The position numbers were made by a program, and so were the translations under genes. The notes below the pieces were generated by a model that did not search any database, had not been told where the DNA came from, and saw only the letters and a list, made by a program, of their open reading frames with translations. Source: Maricaulis sp047308265 (GTDB lineage Bacteria; Pseudomonadota; Alphaproteobacteria; Caulobacterales; Maricaulaceae). Taken from it: a stretch of 64,000 nt of DNA. Positions 16,684-24,452 of the stretch are shown piece after piece; positions within the stretch are counted from its first letter, which is position 1; each line of letters opens with the position of its first letter. Location of the stretch: NCBI RefSeq assembly GCF_047308265.1, contig NZ_JBKQWY010000003.1, positions 1-64,000 on the forward strand, in the 5' to 3' direction.

Positions 16684-18123
16684 ATGACACCGGAACTTCT
16701 GTCCTCTCAATTGTCGCTGATCGCGCCGGAAATGATCCTGTCTCTCGGGGCCATGGCGTTGCTGATGCTTGGCGTGTTCGTGAAGGAAGACCTGGCGGGT
16801 CGGCTGATCGAATGGCTCTCTCTGGCTGTCATCTTGCTGGCGGGTATCGCCACGCTCGTGCTGACGGGTGAGGGCGGGACCGCCTTCAATGGTGCGTTTG
16901 TGCTGGGTCCGCTGTCCATCTTCGCCAAGGTGGCGGTGCTGGCGGCGGCGGGCATTACCCTGCTACTGGCCGGGCCCTACCTGCACAAGGAAGGCCTGAT
17001 GAAGCCGGAATATCCGATCCTGGCCCTTCTGGCTGTGACGGGCATGATGATCATGATCTCCGCGAATGATCTGATCACCATGTATATGGGTGTCGAGCTG
17101 CAATCCCTGGCACTGTACGTGCTCGCCGCGTTCAATCGCGACAGCCTGCGCGCGTCCGAGGCCGGTCTGAAATACTTCGTTCTGGGCGCCCTGTCCTCCG
17201 GCCTGCTGCTCTACGGTGCGTCGCTGGTCTACGGTTTTGCCGGGGCCACGGGCTTCACCGAAATAGCGATTGCCGCGAGCGGCGAGACCAATATCGGCCT
17301 GACTGTGGGCCTTGTGTTTGTCATCTCGGGGCTTGCGTTCAAGATTTCCGCCGCGCCGTTCCACATGTGGACGCCGGATGTGTATGAAGGTGCGCCCACA
17401 CCGGTGACCGCTTTCTTCGCCACGGCCCCGAAAATGGCCGCCGTCGTGCTTCTGGCCCGTGTTCTGACCGAACCCTTCGCGGCCATGCATGATCAATGGG
17501 TCGACGTCGTCTGGATCATCTCCGTCCTGTCTATGGGCGTGGGGGCGTTTGGCGCTCTGACCCAGCAGAATATCAAGCGTCTGATGGCGTATTCCTCCAT
17601 CGGCAATATGGGGTATGCGCTGATCGCGATCGCAGCAGCGTCGGAAACGGGCCTGTGGGCGCTTCTGGTCTTCATGACGCTCTACATGCTCGGTGTGATC
17701 GGGGCGTTTGGTGTCATCCTGTCCATGCGGACACGTGAAGGCATGGTGGAACAGATCGAGGATCTCGCCGGCCTGGCACAGCGCAATCCGGGCCTGGGCT
17801 GGACCATGACCGCCCTGATGTTCTCCATTGGTGGTCTGCCCTTCCTGGTCGGTTTTTTCGGGAAATTCTTCCTGCTCTATGTCGCGGTCGACTCAGGCCT
17901 GATTTATCTCTCGGTCCTGGCGGTGCTCTTCTCCGTGGTCAGCGCGGCGTATTACCTGCGTGTGGTCAAGGTGATGTGGTTCGACAATTCCGACGTGGAA
18001 TTTGTCTCCGCTCCGGCATCGGTGTTCTGGGTGACGCGTGTTGCCGGTCTGGCAACCGTTGTGGCTCTTCTGCCGCTGGGCTGGTTGCTGCACCGGGCAT
18101 TGACTGTCGGCCTGCCGGCGTAA
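16684..18123 (+). CDS. nuoN: NADH-quinone oxidoreductase subunit N
   Basis: Complex I subunit N (479 aa) is the third antiporter-like membrane subunit, closest to the quinone module. Recognisable text: MYMGVELQSLALYVLAAFNR with the conserved Glu, FKISAAPFHMWTPDVYEGAPTPVTAFFATAPKMA with the pump Lys residues, and IKRLMAYSSIGNMGYALIA. Full length. It is the last nuo gene. birA begins 3 bp after its stop, so the nuo transcript probably continues downstream. Confidence 0.96.
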   Translation: MTPELLSSQLSLIAPEMILSLGAMALLMLGVFVKEDLAGRLIEWLSLAVILLAGIATLVLTGEGGTAFNGAFVLGPLSIFAKVAVLAAAGITLLLAGPYLHKEGLMKPEYPILALLAVTGMMIMISANDLITMYMGVELQSLALYVLAAFNRDSLRASEAGLKYFVLGALSSGLLLYGASLVYGFAGATGFTEIAIAASGETNIGLTVGLVFVISGLAFKISAAPFHMWTPDVYEGAPTPVTAFFATAPKMAAVVLLARVLTEPFAAMHDQWVDVVWIISVLSMGVGAFGALTQQNIKRLMAYSSIGNMGYALIAIAAASETGLWALLVFMTLYMLGVIGAFGVILSMRTREGMVEQIEDLAGLAQRNPGLGWTMTALMFSIGGLPFLVGFFGKFFLLYVAVDSGLIYLSVLAVLFSVVSAAYYLRVVKVMWFDNSDVEFVSAPASVFWVTRVAGLATVVALLPLGWLLHRALTVGLPA

Positions 18124-18126
18124 GTC

Positions 18127-18864
18127 TTGCTCGGGCCGCGCCTGGATTGGCGGGACGAAACCGCCTCGACCAATACGGATGCCCGTGCCCTGGCGGAAGC
18201 CGGGGAACAGGGTCCTGTCTGGATTGCAGCCCGTCGTCAAACGGCGGGCCGCGGTCGTTTAGGGCGCACGTGGGAAGAGGCGAGCGGAAATCTCTACTGT
18301 ACCGGGCTCTACCGACTGGACTGCGCGCCCTCTGAAGCGGCCAACTGGTCATTCATTGCGGCGCTAGCCGTTGCGGAGTTGTGCGACACAGCGGGTGCCG
18401 ATCCCGCTGGGACCCGGCTCAAATGGCCCAATGATGTCTATATCCAGGGCGCCAAGGTCGCTGGTATCCTGCTGGAATCAGGACCTCATCCGACCGGTGG
18501 ATTGTGGATGGCGGTGGGGATTGGTGTGAACCTGGCCATCGCGCCGCCCGTCCAGGGCCGCCGTGTCACAGCTCTGGCGGATCACGGCTCGAACCTGACG
18601 CCGGAAGCCGGGCTGACCCGTCTCGTTGACGCGTTTGAACGCTATCGTCGACGCTGGGAAATGGATGGCTTTGATCCTATCCGTACCGCCTGGCTCAGCC
18701 GGGCCTGGAGTCTGGGCGAGTCCTGTCGCGCGAGTGTGAACGGTGTGACTGTTACGGGCGTCTTTACCGATCTCCTGAGCAATGGTGCACTGCAACTGAG
18801 CCTGGCCGATGGGTCCAGCAAAACTGTTTCAGCAGGAGAAGTCTTCTTCTCCGATCAGGAATAA
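18127..18864 (+). CDS. birA: Biotin--[acetyl-CoA-carboxylase] ligase
   Basis: Biotin protein ligase (245 aa) activates biotin as biotinyl-AMP and attaches it to the carrier lysine of biotin-dependent carboxylases. The catalytic core is present: ASTNTDARALAEAG, the adenylate loop ARRQTAGRGRLGRTWEEASGNLY, KWPNDVYIQGAKVAGILLE, and VGIGVNLAI, with the small C-terminal SH3-like domain. There is no N-terminal helix-turn-helix, so this is a group I ligase that cannot repress bio genes as E. coli BirA does. The start is taken as TTG at 18127, three bases after nuoN; no ATG nearby would keep the TNTDA region. It sits between nuoN and coaX, a common alphaproteobacterial arrangement. Confidence 0.92.
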   Translation: MLGPRLDWRDETASTNTDARALAEAGEQGPVWIAARRQTAGRGRLGRTWEEASGNLYCTGLYRLDCAPSEAANWSFIAALAVAELCDTAGADPAGTRLKWPNDVYIQGAKVAGILLESGPHPTGGLWMAVGIGVNLAIAPPVQGRRVTALADHGSNLTPEAGLTRLVDAFERYRRRWEMDGFDPIRTAWLSRAWSLGESCRASVNGVTVTGVFTDLLSNGALQLSLADGSSKTVSAGEVFFSDQE

Positions 18865-18874
18865 GAGGCCCGAC

Positions 18875-19651
18875 ATGCTTCTGGCGATTGATTGCGGCAA
18901 TACCAATACCCTGTTTGCGGTTCATGATGGTGAGGGCTGGAAGGCGCAGTGGCGCTCCAGTACCGTGTCGACGCGGACCGCGGATGAACATGCGGTCTGG
19001 TTGTCGGCCCTGATGGCGCTTCAGGGCATGAGTTTCGATGACATCGATGCGTGTGTCATTTCCACCGTTGTCCCCCAGGCCCTGTTCAATCTGCGCAATC
19101 TGGCTCGCCGCTATTTCGATACCGTACCGCTGGTTGTTGGCGAGCCGGGGGTTGATCTGGATATTGAGGTCCGTCTGGCTCGTCCCCAAGAAGCGGGGGC
19201 GGACCGGCTGGTCAATGCCCTGGGGGCTCGTGGGATTTATGAGGGGCCGCTGATCATTATCGATAGCGGGACGGCGACAACCTTCGACGTGATCTCCGAG
19301 GATGGCGCGTTCGAGGGCGGGATTATCGCCCCGGGCATTAATCTCTCGATGCAGGCCCTGCATGCCGCCGCTGCCAAACTTCCACGGGTCGCGATCACCA
19401 AACCCCAGCGCGTCATGGGCAATGATACCGTCAGTGCGATGCAGTCCGGAGTGTTCTGGGGATATATTGACCTGATCGACGGGCTGGTCGAACGCCTCAA
19501 AGCCGAATACGCAAGACCCATGACCGTGGTCGCGACCGGCGGTGTTGTCTCCCTGTTTGATGGCGCGTCGCGAACAATCGACCATTATGACCCTGACCTG
19601 ACCATGCGCGGTCTCTGGCAGATCTGGCGCATGAATGGAGGTGACGCTTGA
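18875..19651 (+). CDS. coaX: Type III pantothenate kinase
   Basis: CoaX (258 aa) phosphorylates pantothenate, the first step of coenzyme A synthesis. It belongs to the ASKHA fold rather than the CoaA fold and is not feedback-inhibited by CoA. Motifs: the phosphate loop MLLAIDCGNTNTLFAVHDG at the N-terminus, the catalytic-Asp block GADRLVNALGA, IIDSGTATTFDVI, and GGIIAPGINLSMQALHAAAAKLP. The start at ATG 18875 places the phosphate loop at residue 1 as usual. Longer upstream starts would overlap birA by over 50 bp. Its TGA overlaps the TTG start of the RNase J gene. Confidence 0.95.
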   Translation: MLLAIDCGNTNTLFAVHDGEGWKAQWRSSTVSTRTADEHAVWLSALMALQGMSFDDIDACVISTVVPQALFNLRNLARRYFDTVPLVVGEPGVDLDIEVRLARPQEAGADRLVNALGARGIYEGPLIIIDSGTATTFDVISEDGAFEGGIIAPGINLSMQALHAAAAKLPRVAITKPQRVMGNDTVSAMQSGVFWGYIDLIDGLVERLKAEYARPMTVVATGGVVSLFDGASRTIDHYDPDLTMRGLWQIWRMNGGDA

Positions 19652-21315
19652 GCGAAAAGCTCTATTTCCTGCCGCTTGGCGGCTCGAATGAAATCGGGAT
19701 GAATTTCAACCTTTATGGTTATGGTCCCGAACATGACCGCAAATGGATCATCGTCGATTGCGGCGTGACCTTTGGCGATCTCTCAACCCCCGGCGTCGAG
19801 CTGATCATGCCGGATCCGCAATTCATCGAAGAATATCGCGACAAGATTGTCGGCATGGTGCTGACCCATGCCCATGAGGACCATATGGGGGCCGTGGCCC
19901 AGCTGTGGCCCTCTCTGCAATGCCCCATCTATGCGACGCCGTTCACAGCCTGGCTGGTGAATGATCGCTTGCACGAGCACGGCCTGACGGAAGAGGTCGA
20001 GCTGCACGAGATTGGTCTGAACAGCCGCTTCGAACTGGGGCCGTTCGATATTCAGCTTGTGACGCTGACCCATTCGATTCCCGAACCCAATGGACTGGCC
20101 ATTCGCACGCCGGCGGGCACGGTCCTGCATACCGGTGACTGGAAGATCGATCCCGATCCGGTGATCGGTGAGGAGACCGATGTGTCGGCGCTGGAGGCGC
20201 TTGGCAATGAAGGCGTGCTGGCCATGGTCTGTGACAGCACCAATGTCTTCTCAAAGGGCTCAGCCGGGTCTGAAGGTGATGTGCGCGATGCCCTGGTTGA
20301 GGTTATTGCGGAACAGACCGGCAAGGTCGCCGTGGCCGCATTTGCGTCGAATGTGGCGCGCCTGCAATCCATTATCGAGGCTGCAGAGGCCAATGACCGG
20401 CGAGTGTGCCTGGTCGGCCGGTCCATGTTCCGCATGACATCTGCGGCACGCCATGTCGGCCTTCTCCAGAAGGTCCGCGATTTTGTCGACGTGGAAGAAG
20501 CCGGTTTCTTCCCGGATGAGAAAATTCTCTATCTGTGCACCGGTAGCCAGGGCGAACCCCGGGCGGCCCTGTCGCGTATCGCCGAAGGCTCACACCGGCA
20601 TGTGACACTGGGGGCAGGCGATACCGTCATTTTCTCCAGCCGGATTATTCCGGGCAATGAGATCGGGATTTTCGACCTGCAAAACCGTCTTGCCGAGCGG
20701 GGTGTGAAAATCATCACCGAGAAGGACCGGCCAATCCATGTGTCCGGTCACCCGTGTCGCGACGAGCTGGCCCAGATGTATGGCTGGGCCAAGCCGAAAA
20801 TCGCCATTCCGGTTCATGGCGAACGCCGTCATTTGATTGAACACGCCGCGTTTGCGCGCTCCATCCAGGTGCCTCACGCCGTGACCGTGCGCAATGGTGA
20901 TCTCGTGGAGATGCATGCGAGCGGTGAGGCGGCTGTGATCGATGAAGTGCCGGCCGGTCGTCTTCACATGGATGGCCAGTTTCTGGTTTCGGCTCAGGCT
21001 GAGTCTATGCGTGAGCGTCGCCGCCTCGCGTGGGCGGGTCAGGTCATGGTTGCACTGACCATCAGTGAGCGGGGTGAATTGCTGTCCGGGCCCGATATCC
21101 GGGTCAATGGCATCCCCGAAACGGATGAATTCCCGATGGATCGCCTGCTGGACCGCATGGCCGATGCCGGGGAGGCCGCCTTTGATGCATTGCCCGGCAA
21201 GGACCGGCGCGATACCGATGCCGTGGAAGAAGCTGTTCGTCTGGGTGTTCGGCGTGAAATCGCCCGGATCTGGGGCAAGAAACCGGCTGTCGATGTTCTG
21301 GTGATGGAAGTCTAG
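19648..21315 (+). CDS. rnj: Ribonuclease J
   Basis: Ribonuclease J (555 aa) is a metallo-beta-lactamase/beta-CASP enzyme with 5'-3' exo- and endonuclease activity on RNA, used for rRNA maturation and mRNA turnover. The zinc motif THAHEDHMGA gives H74, H76, D78 and H79. Other metal and phosphate residues lie in HTGDWKIDPDP, CDSTNVFSKG, and VSGHPCRDEL in the beta-CASP region. The start is TTG at 19648, overlapping the coaX stop, with GGAGGT about 5 bp upstream. This agrees with the family start (SEKLYFLPLGGSNEIGMN). The overlap suggests coupled translation. Confidence 0.94.
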   Translation: MSEKLYFLPLGGSNEIGMNFNLYGYGPEHDRKWIIVDCGVTFGDLSTPGVELIMPDPQFIEEYRDKIVGMVLTHAHEDHMGAVAQLWPSLQCPIYATPFTAWLVNDRLHEHGLTEEVELHEIGLNSRFELGPFDIQLVTLTHSIPEPNGLAIRTPAGTVLHTGDWKIDPDPVIGEETDVSALEALGNEGVLAMVCDSTNVFSKGSAGSEGDVRDALVEVIAEQTGKVAVAAFASNVARLQSIIEAAEANDRRVCLVGRSMFRMTSAARHVGLLQKVRDFVDVEEAGFFPDEKILYLCTGSQGEPRAALSRIAEGSHRHVTLGAGDTVIFSSRIIPGNEIGIFDLQNRLAERGVKIITEKDRPIHVSGHPCRDELAQMYGWAKPKIAIPVHGERRHLIEHAAFARSIQVPHAVTVRNGDLVEMHASGEAAVIDEVPAGRLHMDGQFLVSAQAESMRERRRLAWAGQVMVALTISERGELLSGPDIRVNGIPETDEFPMDRLLDRMADAGEAAFDALPGKDRRDTDAVEEAVRLGVRREIARIWGKKPAVDVLVMEV

Positions 21316-21324
21316 GGGAGCGAC

Positions 21325-21744
21325 ATGAAAATTGGACGATTGAACCATGTAGGGGTCGCCGTGCCGGACATTGAGGCGGCCAAGGCAACCTATGCCGACC
21401 TCTATGGCGCAAGCGATGCGACGGACACGCGCGCGTTTCCGCATCTGGGCGTGAAGGTCGCCTTCGTTCACCTGGACAATTCCGAGATCGAACTGCTCGA
21501 ACCCCTGGGTGATGACAGCCCGGTGCACAAATTCCTGGAACGCAATCCCAAGGGTGGACAACACCATTTGTGCTTTGAAGTCGAGGATATCCTGGCCGCA
21601 CGTGATGCGATGATTGAACGCGGGGCCACTGTTCTGGGTACCGGAGAGCCCTATATCGGCGCTCACGGCGTGCCGGTGATCTTCATCCATCCGAAGAATT
21701 CGAACGGCCAGCTAATTGAACTCATGCAGGAGCCTGGCAAATGA
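21325..21744 (+). CDS. mce: Methylmalonyl-CoA epimerase
   Basis: This enzyme (139 aa) interconverts (R)- and (S)-methylmalonyl-CoA in propionyl-CoA use. It has a duplicated VOC (glyoxalase-like) fold. Metal ligands can be seen as H8 (LNHVGVAVPD), H80/H81 (GGQHHLCFEV) and E132 (NGQLIELMQ). Length is normal. The gene sits 9 bp after RNase J and overlaps the DUF1467 gene by 4 bp (ATGA). The methylmalonyl-CoA mutase and propionyl-CoA carboxylase genes are not in this window. Confidence 0.93.
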   Translation: MKIGRLNHVGVAVPDIEAAKATYADLYGASDATDTRAFPHLGVKVAFVHLDNSEIELLEPLGDDSPVHKFLERNPKGGQHHLCFEVEDILAARDAMIERGATVLGTGEPYIGAHGVPVIFIHPKNSNGQLIELMQEPGK

Positions 21745-22085
21745 CAACCTGGTTGCAACGTGCGCCCGTCCTCTTAACCGGACTCCTGTGGATTGTTTCC
21801 GGCTTTTTCCTGCGTGATGGCGGCGTTGGGGTGGTGAACGGGATTGTGGTCTTCCTGATCGTCTGGTGGCTGGTGTTTTTCATGGTCCTGCCCATTGGCG
21901 TGACCAGCCAGGATGAGAGCGGCGATGTGGTTGCTGGGACGGAACCGGGCGCGCCCACTGTTCCGAACCTGAAAAAGAAAGCCTGGTGGGCGACCGTGGG
22001 TACGTCCGTAGTCTGGCTGATCTATTTTGTCATTACAGAAACGGGCGCGATTGAGCCCTTCCTGCCACGCTCTGGCGGATATTGA
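21741..22085 (+). CDS. DUF1467 family membrane protein
   Basis: A 114-aa membrane protein resembling the DUF1467 family, function unknown. It has helices at about 9-23 and 29-50 (GLLWIVSGFFL, GVVNGIVVFLIVWWLVFFMVLPIGV). The family block VLPIGVTSQDESGDVVAGTEPGAPTVP follows. A KKKAWWATVGTSVVWLIYFVITE helix closes the protein. Its start overlaps the mce stop (ATGA). It is the usual downstream neighbour of mce in alphaproteobacteria, which hints at co-expression but not at function. Confidence 0.88.
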   Translation: MTTWLQRAPVLLTGLLWIVSGFFLRDGGVGVVNGIVVFLIVWWLVFFMVLPIGVTSQDESGDVVAGTEPGAPTVPNLKKKAWWATVGTSVVWLIYFVITETGAIEPFLPRSGGY

Positions 22086-22095
22086 GGTTTCGCTC

Positions 22096-22437
22096 ATGCC
22101 CCATGCCCTGATCGAACATTCCGATCTTCAGACCCTGAAGCTGACAAGCGCGGACCTTCTTGAGGCCGTGTTTTACGCCATGCAGGCGAGTGGTCTGTTC
22201 AGCGATGATGATATCAAGGTCCGTCGTCGCACCGCCGAAGGCGAGCGCAATGGCACGAACGGGTTTTCTGTCATCCATATCCAGTTGCGGATCATGCCCG
22301 GCCGCACGACAGAGCAGAAGCAGGCGCTTAGCCAGGGCGTTCTGGACGCCGTGCTGGACCTGCCCCACCGGGCGGGATCCACAAGTGTGGAAGTCGTGGA
22401 TATCGACAAGTCCAGCTATGCCAAGCGCGTGATCTAG
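22096..22437 (+). CDS. 5-carboxymethyl-2-hydroxymuconate isomerase-like tautomerase
   Basis: A 113-aa protein resembling the CHMI (HpaF) branch of the tautomerase superfamily. The N-terminal sequence MPHALIEHS has Pro2, which after Met removal would be the catalytic N-terminal proline. Further family text is VFYAMQASGLFSDDDIKVR and FSVIHIQLRIMPGRTTEQK. CHMI acts in homoprotocatechuate degradation, but no other hpa gene is nearby. A different tautomerase substrate is therefore equally likely. ATG at 22096 is chosen because it exposes Pro2. The gene is 10 bp after the DUF1467 gene, so it probably shares that transcript. Confidence 0.8.
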   Translation: MPHALIEHSDLQTLKLTSADLLEAVFYAMQASGLFSDDDIKVRRRTAEGERNGTNGFSVIHIQLRIMPGRTTEQKQALSQGVLDAVLDLPHRAGSTSVEVVDIDKSSYAKRVI

Positions 22438-22459
22438 ACGATCAGCCTCTGCGGGTTCA

Positions 22460-22927
22460 TCAGGCCCGGTCGATCCGGGCGACAAAACATCCATGTGCGG
22501 CGTTGTGGGCGTGGATATAGGCGATCTCTGAACGCGCGAAGGCTGTGTTGATCGCCCGGTCTACCTCGCCATCGAGAACCAGTGACGCCCCTTGCAACAT
22601 GCCGTTTACATCGAAATGTCGAAAGGCGAGGGGACGACCCTGTAAGACGGGCGGTACCGCGCCGGCATATTCAGCGGCTTGTGTCGCGGCTTCACGCACA
22701 TAGATCGCATACTGCGAGCGATAGGGTGTGGCGGCGTCATGGCTCTCATAATTGAGCAGGATCAGGGTCTCGCCGGGTTCTGCGTCCACAAGGCTGATGC
22801 GGCAGGGAAAGCCGGGCTTGGCGCTGGCACGCACGCGGACCATGTCGCGCATGTTCAGTTCTTCGTCTGTAAGATCAAAAAGGGGTTTGAAGTCTTCGGG
22901 CTGCAGGCCGTTGATGTGATAGGTCAT
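22460..22927 (-). CDS. DUF1203 domain-containing protein
   Basis: A 155-aa soluble protein resembling DUF1203, a family of unknown function. Typical features are the N-terminal GLQPEDFKPLFDLTDEEL, the block RVRASAKPGFPCRISLVDAEPGE, and the YESHDAATPYRSQYAIYVRE segment. It lies on the reverse strand, convergent with the tautomerase gene (22 bp between stops) and divergent from proS. It interrupts an otherwise forward-strand series. No signal peptide or membrane segment is visible. Confidence 0.85.
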   Translation of the reverse strand: MTYHINGLQPEDFKPLFDLTDEELNMRDMVRVRASAKPGFPCRISLVDAEPGETLILLNYESHDAATPYRSQYAIYVREAATQAAEYAGAVPPVLQGRPLAFRHFDVNGMLQGASLVLDGEVDRAINTAFARSEIAYIHAHNAAHGCFVARIDRA

Positions 22928-23057
22928 GAAGATGTCTCCCGTGATGTGACCGGCCTTGTGTGCCGTCTCGCTTGGCTGGCAGCCACCCGATCCTTGTGAT
23001 CCATGCCGGGTGGCCTTGATGTTCGCGGCTTCGGGTGCATCTGCGGAGCGAGATGCC

Positions 23058-23086
23058 TTGCAAGGCGACGCAGAAGCCGTCTAAGT
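23058..23086 (+). promoter_or_regulatory. Candidate proS promoter with palindrome
   Basis: TTGCAA (23058-23063) and CTAAGT (23081-23086) are 17 bp apart, 32 bp before the proS start. The -35 lies in a perfect 12-bp palindrome GCCTTGCAAGGC (23055-23066). Further upstream an inverted repeat, GCCACCCG (22982-22989) with CGGGTGGC (23007-23014), lies between the divergent DUF1203 and proS genes. The -10 match is only fair. Confidence 0.33.
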
Positions 23087-23117
23087 GGAAGGCCTCATCC
23101 AGTCTGGACGTACACCC

Positions 23118-24452
23118 ATGCGACTTTCCCGCTTCTTCCTGCCGGTTCTGAAGGAAACCCCTTCGGATGCCGAGATCGTTTCCCATCAGCTCATGTTGCG
23201 TGCCGGCATGATCCGCCAGCAGGCGGCCGGCATTTATTCCTGGCTGCCACTAGGCCTGAAAGTGCTCAACAAGGTGGGTCAGATCGTCCGCGAGGAACAA
23301 AACCGGGCGGGCGCTGTTGAATTGCTGATGCCGACCATCCAGACGGCTGATTTGTGGCGCGAGAGCGGGCGGTACGACGATTATGGCGATGAGATGCTGC
23401 GCATCACCGATCGACATGAGCGCGAGATGCTGTTTGGCCCGACCAATGAGGAGATGATCACTGAGATCTTCCGCTCCTATTGTCGGTCCTACAAGGATCT
23501 GCCCAAACTGCTCTACCATATTCAGTGGAAGTTTCGGGACGAACGTCGTCCGCGCTTTGGTGTGATGCGGGGTCGGGAATTCCTGATGAAGGACACGTAT
23601 TCCTTCGATCTCGACGAAACCACGGCGCGTCAGGCCTATAACCGCATGTTCGTGGCCTATCTTAACACCTTCGCCCGCATGGGGCTCAAGGCGGTTCCGA
23701 TGCGGGCGGATACCGGTCCCATCGGCGGCGATCTGAGCCATGAATTCATCGTGCTGGCCGACACCGGCGAGAGCGAGGTGTTCTGCCACGCCGATCTTGT
23801 GGACATGGGAGCCCCGGGCCCGGACGTGGATTTTGATGGTGATCTCCAGCCGCTGGTGGATCAACGCACAGCGCTTTATGCCGCGACTGAGGAAATGCAT
23901 GATGCAGATGCGTTCCAGTCTGTGCCGGAGGAGCGTCGCGTGTCCGCACGCGGCATTGAAGTGGGCCATATCTTCTATTTCGGGACCAAGTATTCCGAAC
24001 CGATGAAGGCGGTGGTCCAGCACGCGGATGGCGAAATCCGCCCCGTACACATGGGTTCCTATGGTGTGGGGGTTTCGCGTCTGCTCGGTGCCATCATCGA
24101 GGCGCATCATGATGAGCGTGGTTGCATCTGGCCGGAGGAAGTCGCTCCGTTCGGCGTGGGTGTGCTCAATCTGCGCGCCGGGGATGAGGCTGCCGATGCG
24201 GCGTGTGAGACCGCCTATGCGGCCCTGGCCCAGGCCGGTCTGGACCCGCTCTATGACGACACGTCGGAGCGTCCGGGTGGCAAGTTTGCGACGGCGGACC
24301 TGATTGGCCTGCCTTACCAGCTTGTCATTGGACCGCGCGGTCTGAAAGAGGGCAAGGTCGAGGTGAAAATTCGCCGGACCGGCGAAACGCATGAATTGTC
24401 GCCGGAAGACGCGGTGGCACGGCTCGCGGAAAAGGCCTTCTCGAATGCATGA
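23118..24452 (+). CDS. proS: Prolyl-tRNA synthetase
   Basis: Class II aminoacyl-tRNA synthetase (444 aa) charging tRNA-Pro. Motif 1 lies around GIYSWLPLGLKVLNKV, motif 2 is WKFRDERRPRFGVMRGREF, and motif 3 is GSYGVGVSRLLGAIIEAHHDE. A C-terminal anticodon-binding domain follows. It lacks the roughly 180-residue editing insertion of E. coli ProRS. This is the short bacterial/mitochondrial-like form usual in alphaproteobacteria, in which free-standing editing proteins may clear Ala-tRNA-Pro. The start ATG at 23118 gives MRLSRFFLPVLKE, the family start. It overlaps the next gene by 8 bp. Confidence 0.96.
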   Translation: MRLSRFFLPVLKETPSDAEIVSHQLMLRAGMIRQQAAGIYSWLPLGLKVLNKVGQIVREEQNRAGAVELLMPTIQTADLWRESGRYDDYGDEMLRITDRHEREMLFGPTNEEMITEIFRSYCRSYKDLPKLLYHIQWKFRDERRPRFGVMRGREFLMKDTYSFDLDETTARQAYNRMFVAYLNTFARMGLKAVPMRADTGPIGGDLSHEFIVLADTGESEVFCHADLVDMGAPGPDVDFDGDLQPLVDQRTALYAATEEMHDADAFQSVPEERRVSARGIEVGHIFYFGTKYSEPMKAVVQHADGEIRPVHMGSYGVGVSRLLGAIIEAHHDERGCIWPEEVAPFGVGVLNLRAGDEAADAACETAYAALAQAGLDPLYDDTSERPGGKFATADLIGLPYQLVIGPRGLKEGKVEVKIRRTGETHELSPEDAVARLAEKAFSNA

